The translations under genes and the position numbers were made by a program. A model generated the notes under the pieces. It saw only the letters and a list, made by a program, of their open reading frames with translations. It made no database searches and had not been told where the DNA came from. A stretch of DNA of 64,000 nt from contig CM065295.1 of assembly GCA_032871835.1 (NCBI GenBank), forward strand, positions 86,173,819 through 86,237,818. The letters run 5' to 3'. Of the stretch, positions 59,831 through 64,000 are shown piece after piece (within the stretch, counting starts at the first letter, position 1; each line of letters begins with the position of its first letter). The DNA is from Dipteronia dyeriana. Lineage: Eukaryota > Streptophyta > Magnoliopsida > Sapindales > Sapindaceae.

Positions 59831-60575
59831 TTTGATTTCACTGTTTACTAAATTTTAAGGAAACTGAATTCTGTGGACCCCACTCACAAATCAAGAATTA
59901 AGTTCCGGATGGAAAATGAACTTGATTCATCTCACACACTCTAGGAATCAAGTTCACTTTCCTGATTAAAAAAAGAATTCATGATATATTTATTAAAATA
60001 TCCAAGTTAAAAAAAACAATATTCTTTATGATTATTTACTTTTGTTTTTAATTTTCGTAAATCACATTGGTTTACTTTTCTTTTTGAATCTTCATATTGG
60101 TTAACATAATTAATAATTTATATTATTCTAACCGTGTGATTTCTAATATATATACATAATTGCAGCTTCATTTTTTTAATTAAGTTATTTCTATAGTTGT
60201 TTATCTAATTAGCTCAAGTATTACAATATAAAAATATTAATTATTATAGTTACAGTGTTATGAGTAAAATAAAATATATTTTTTCGTACTAATAAAAAAA
60301 TATTCATCACGTTTTATACATAAGGTTATTTATGTAATCAATTATGTATCATTCCGATTCTTTAGTTTAAGTAAACACTAAAATAGAATAAATTTTGATT
60401 ATGTTTCTGATTCCTAAATTGTTAGTAAACACTTAAATATAATTTAGTAATTTGTTTCAGATTCCTCTCAATTCCTTTTCCGGTGAAATTTGATTCCAAC
60501 TTCAAATGTGCCCTATATGTAACCGAACCGTTTTTGTGGAGTCTGATTAATCTCACCGGATCCCGACAGTAGTTG

Positions 60576-60580
<5 letters not shown>

Positions 60581-60631
<51 letters not shown>

Positions 60632-60671
60632 CTACATAGCTATAACTATATATATATATATATATATATAT
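60581..60671. repeat. (TA)n microsatellites
   Basis: Two long TA runs separated by AACTACATAGCTATAAC; they can form a large hairpin together. Confidence 0.9.
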
Positions 60672-60762
60672 AGTTATTTATTGCATGTATCCATCCAAAA
60701 AACGAAACATCGGTATTTACTATTTTACAATTACTATTTACATAAAATAACTAAATAAACCT

Positions 60763-60769
60763 TATAAAA
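60763..60769 (+). promoter_or_regulatory. Possible TATA box of the epimerase gene
   Basis: TATAAAA about 400 bp before the ATG, followed by GC-richer sequence and a CT-rich leader typical of plant 5' UTRs. Supported by sequence and position only. Confidence 0.35.
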
Positions 60770-61170
60770 ACGAAATGAAGTCAAAGTGGGGTCTAGATTC
60801 TCCAAAACAAGAAAACACCGGTAAAAATAAATCAAAAAGCGCGCGAATAAACCGCATTTACTTAACAGAATGACACTTGACTCAACAAGAATCAAGAATC
60901 AAGAATTCAAGATATTGAGAGAGAGAGAAAATTCTCTCTCTATCGTCTTTCAAAATTTGTCACTGTTTGTCTCCGTCCTTATCCATTTTTTCATCAACAA
61001 ACTGTCTACCTGGATTTTCTCAACACGTCACTCCTCTCTGCCTTCCTTAAATCACCTTCTTTCTTTATTTCTTTGCTTTTATCCCTATCTGTTATAATAA
61101 TTGATTCCTTCCTCTTTCTCAGATCTTTCCTCATTAAAACCTTTTTCTTTCTCCAGTTTTGGTGTTTGCA

Positions 61171-63732
61171 ATGGCGTCCTCGGACCAAAGGGTTCTTGTT
61201 ACTGGTGGGGCTGGCTTCATTGGAACACACACAGTGATCCAGCTACTAAATGAGGGTTTTACTGTTTCCATCATTGATAATCTTGATAATGCTGTCATTG
61301 AAGCTGTTGATAGGGTTAGGGAATTGGTGGGTCCTAAGCTTTCCCAGAAGCTTGAGTTTCATTTGGTATGATGTCTATTTTCTTTATCTCTTTTGCTTTG
61401 ATTTAGTTTAATCTCTTTATTCAAAATAAAAAAACTTTACTGGGTTATTTTGAGATTTTCTTGTGGGTGTTTTGAGATTGACAGGTTAGGTTTTGGTTCT
61501 GTTTGTATATGATATGGTTTCTTTTCTTGCAGGGTGATCTTAGGAAGAAGGAGGATCTAGAAGAGCTTTTTTCTCAGAAAAAGTATGTCAGTTTTGATGT
61601 GGGTTTTTTTTGTTTTGTTTTGTTTTGTTTCTTTTTCATTTCTTTCAAAAAAAAATTATGGATTATTTGTGATTTTGCTTTCTGGGTTTCTTTGTATTTG
61701 TATATAAAACCTATAGTAGAGAGACAGCAATTTAGGTTAAGGCAGTGGTGCCTTTGGTGATAAATGAATCCTCTGAAAAATCAATTAATCTATCATAGAT
61801 TACTTTTCTAAAGATCCAGAGGATTGTGTCTATCAATAATGATGCGAAATTCCTTGATATAATGTTATCTTTTGCATTTTTTTTTTGTCTTTTATAATGT
61901 GACAGATATGATGCTGTGATCCATTTCGCGGGACTTAAGGCTGTTGGGGAGAGTGTTGCACATCCTATGCGCTATTTTGACAATAATTTGATTGGCTCTA
62001 TAAATCTATACCAGACTATGGCGAAATACGATTGTAAGAAGGTGTGTCAGTTTGTTATCTTTTCACTCTATTTTTCTTAAGTTGGTTTCCATTTGTTGCA
62101 CTTGAAAATCATATCAATGAGAAATTTAAACAATTTTCCTGATCAACATAGATCCATGTGTTTTTAGAGTGTACTAAACTGCTGATTATTTATAATTTGC
62201 ATGCTTATTAATTTTTTGTTATGTGATTGTATTGCAAATCAGTTTCATTTCTATGAATTGCTTTCATTTGGACAAGAGACATGCCCATTATTTGTGCAGA
62301 TAATTGATTACTAATCTACTTTTATCTGAAGATGATTTTTTTTTTCAAATTGATCATGCTATAATTTAAATTAGTGAATCAACTTGTGGAATTTTCTCTT
62401 CCCATCTTAGTTTTGCCCACCATTTCTTGCTTTCACTAGTGCGAGTTTTATCCCACAATTTTTATTTTGACTTTTGTCTATATTGGTGATTTTTCCAAAG
62501 CGGATGAGCATTGATTTGTGATTAAATCCTTAGCAAAGAATTCTTATTCTTTTCCCATTACTGACACAAGGAATATGATGTTATTTCTGCAATAGTTGGT
62601 ATTTTCATCATCGGCTACCGTTTATGGACAACCTAAAAAAATACCATGTGTTGAGGACTTTGAGATAAAAGCTATGAATCCTTATGGGCGGACAAAGGTA
62701 TTTATTGTTGTACCCAAAAAGTTGTTTCTGTTTTGGTTCATAAAAGTTTTAAGCTGGATAAACCCTCTGTTGTTAGATTCTAAGTAGTTTCTGTTACTTT
62801 TAATAGCTCTTCCTGGAAGAAATTGCTAGAGATATTCAAAAGGCAGATTCAGAATGGAAAATCATTTTACTGAGATACTTCAATCCTGTTGGGGCTCATG
62901 AGAGTGGTGAACTTGGTGAAGATCCCAAGGGAATCCCAAACAATCTCATGCCTTACATACAACAAGTAGCTGTTGGCAGACTGCCAGAGCTTAATGTATA
63001 TGGTCATGATTACCCAACAAAGGATGGTACTGCGGTATGTAAAATTATATGTATTGTTTGCATGCACAACCATCGAGTAGGATTAGAAATTTTTCTACTT
63101 GAGATTCATTTATTTGGTTCTGCCTGATGGCCGATCAAATGATCATATACTGGACAGGTTCGAGACTACATTCATGTTATGGACTTAGCAGATGGTCACA
63201 CTGCCGCCCTCAGGAAGATCTTTGAGAAAGAATATATAGGTGACCAAATATATATATATTTTTTACTTTAATTTGTAGTTAACTTTCTGCTGGCCTCATG
63301 TACTGTTATGAAGCTTGAGTGCAGTTTCTGAGAGTTGATATGGCAAATCTTGAAGTTACCATGTTTATGTCATATGATATGCTCCTTCTATGATTTCCAT
63401 AAGAATCTCCTATCAAAATTTTGTGTTTTGATCATTTCTATTGCAATAGGTTGTACTGCGTATAACTTGGGGACTGGACAGGGGACGTCTGTCCTAGAAA
63501 TGGTTGCTGCATTTGAAAAGGCTTCTGGCAAGGTGACTTCCTTCCCAGGATTTTCTGTTTATCAGCTTTCTCTTTCTCAAACACAAGCACACACAACCTT
63601 TCCTTACATGCTAAGGATTTCCCGTATCAAACGATTGCAGAAAATCCATATTAAATATTGTCCAAGGAGGCCAGGGGATGCAACGGAAGTCTATGCGTCT
63701 ACAGAGAAAGCTCAGAAAGAACTTGGTTGGAA
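61171..63732 (+). CDS. UGE: UDP-glucose 4-epimerase (partial, last exon outside window)
   Basis: Interconverts UDP-glucose and UDP-galactose in the cytosol, for cell-wall sugars and galactose use. Exons: 61171-61365, 61533-61582, 61906-62041, 62596-62697, 62807-63034, 63158-63239, 63450-63532, 63641-63732, then a donor (AAGTATGTT). This encodes about 322 residues ending ELGWK; roughly 25 more are expected beyond the window. I see the NAD-binding [11 protein letters not shown] near the start, [11 protein letters not shown], the catalytic Ser in SSSATVYG (residue 133), Tyr157 and Lys161 in NPYGRTK, and [13 protein letters not shown]. The start is ATG 61171, which gives [13 protein letters not shown] as in the family. 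All catalytic residues are present. Closest to the UGE1/UGE3 group by memory. Confidence 0.95.
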
Positions 63733-64000
63733 GTATGTTATTAATCCGATCACATGTCATCATAATTAGTTGCATTACATGGATGTTCCTTTGTATTCTA
63801 AAATGTTTCTGCTGTCAGATGGATCCTTATGTTTATGATTGTATCTTGCTACATCTCAGCTGATATTATCAACCGAACAATTACAACTACAAGAGTAACA
63901 AATTTATTAATTAATAAAAAGATTACTGACATGAAGCTGAAGTTCCAACTAATTCTAAAAGTTTTAGAATAGGGAATTGCACTTGTGTTTTCTCTAAGAA

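Larger units (their letters stand above)
59831..61170. other. Intergenic sequence and promoter/5' UTR of the epimerase gene
   Basis: AT-rich, with (TA)n arrays at 60581-60630 and 60650-60671. A pyrimidine-rich leader precedes the start codon. Confidence 0.5.

Overview
The window is nuclear DNA of a flowering plant, most likely a eudicot. It is AT-rich, its genes are split by many GT-AG introns, and it carries plant-specific gene families and plant retrotransposon lineages. I cannot name the species.

Layout. (1) 304-12690, minus strand: a complete cyclic nucleotide-gated channel gene of the CNGC19/20 type. Twelve coding exons join in frame to 789 aa, with a spliced 5' UTR. The large third intron holds a 1.79-kb LTR element that codes only for gag, a small TRIM element and a 153-bp tandem duplication. 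(2) 12.7-46.3 kb: a transposon-filled gene desert. It contains a Tourist-like MITE, foldback and terminal-inverted-repeat elements, a probable solo LTR, an 11.7-kb Ty3/gypsy Tat-lineage element with exact ATCAT target duplications and an antisense ORF, a 1.9-kb non-autonomous LTR element, a 4.4-kb decayed hAT transposon lying inside a second MITE copy, a TIM14-like gene fragment and a 1.1-kb minisatellite. (3) 46399-51406, plus strand: D-cysteine desulfhydrase, 10 exons, 425 aa. (4) 52644-58273, plus strand: an MBD13-like protein with three MBD-type repeats, 8 coding exons, 861 aa. (5) 61171 to beyond 63732, plus strand: UDP-glucose 4-epimerase, 8 exons visible, with the last exon outside the window.

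The four intact genes have no evident shared pathway (ion channel, sulfur metabolism, chromatin, nucleotide-sugar metabolism); they are ordinary plant neighbours. The repeats show clear nesting: the Tat element split an older hAT-type coding relic, and the 4.4-kb hAT split a MITE. I found no tRNA, rRNA or CRISPR array. I saw nothing I would call a wholly new system. The best leads are the intact gag-only element in the channel intron, the 121-bp higher-order repeat at 44.1-44.5 kb, and the nested insertions.
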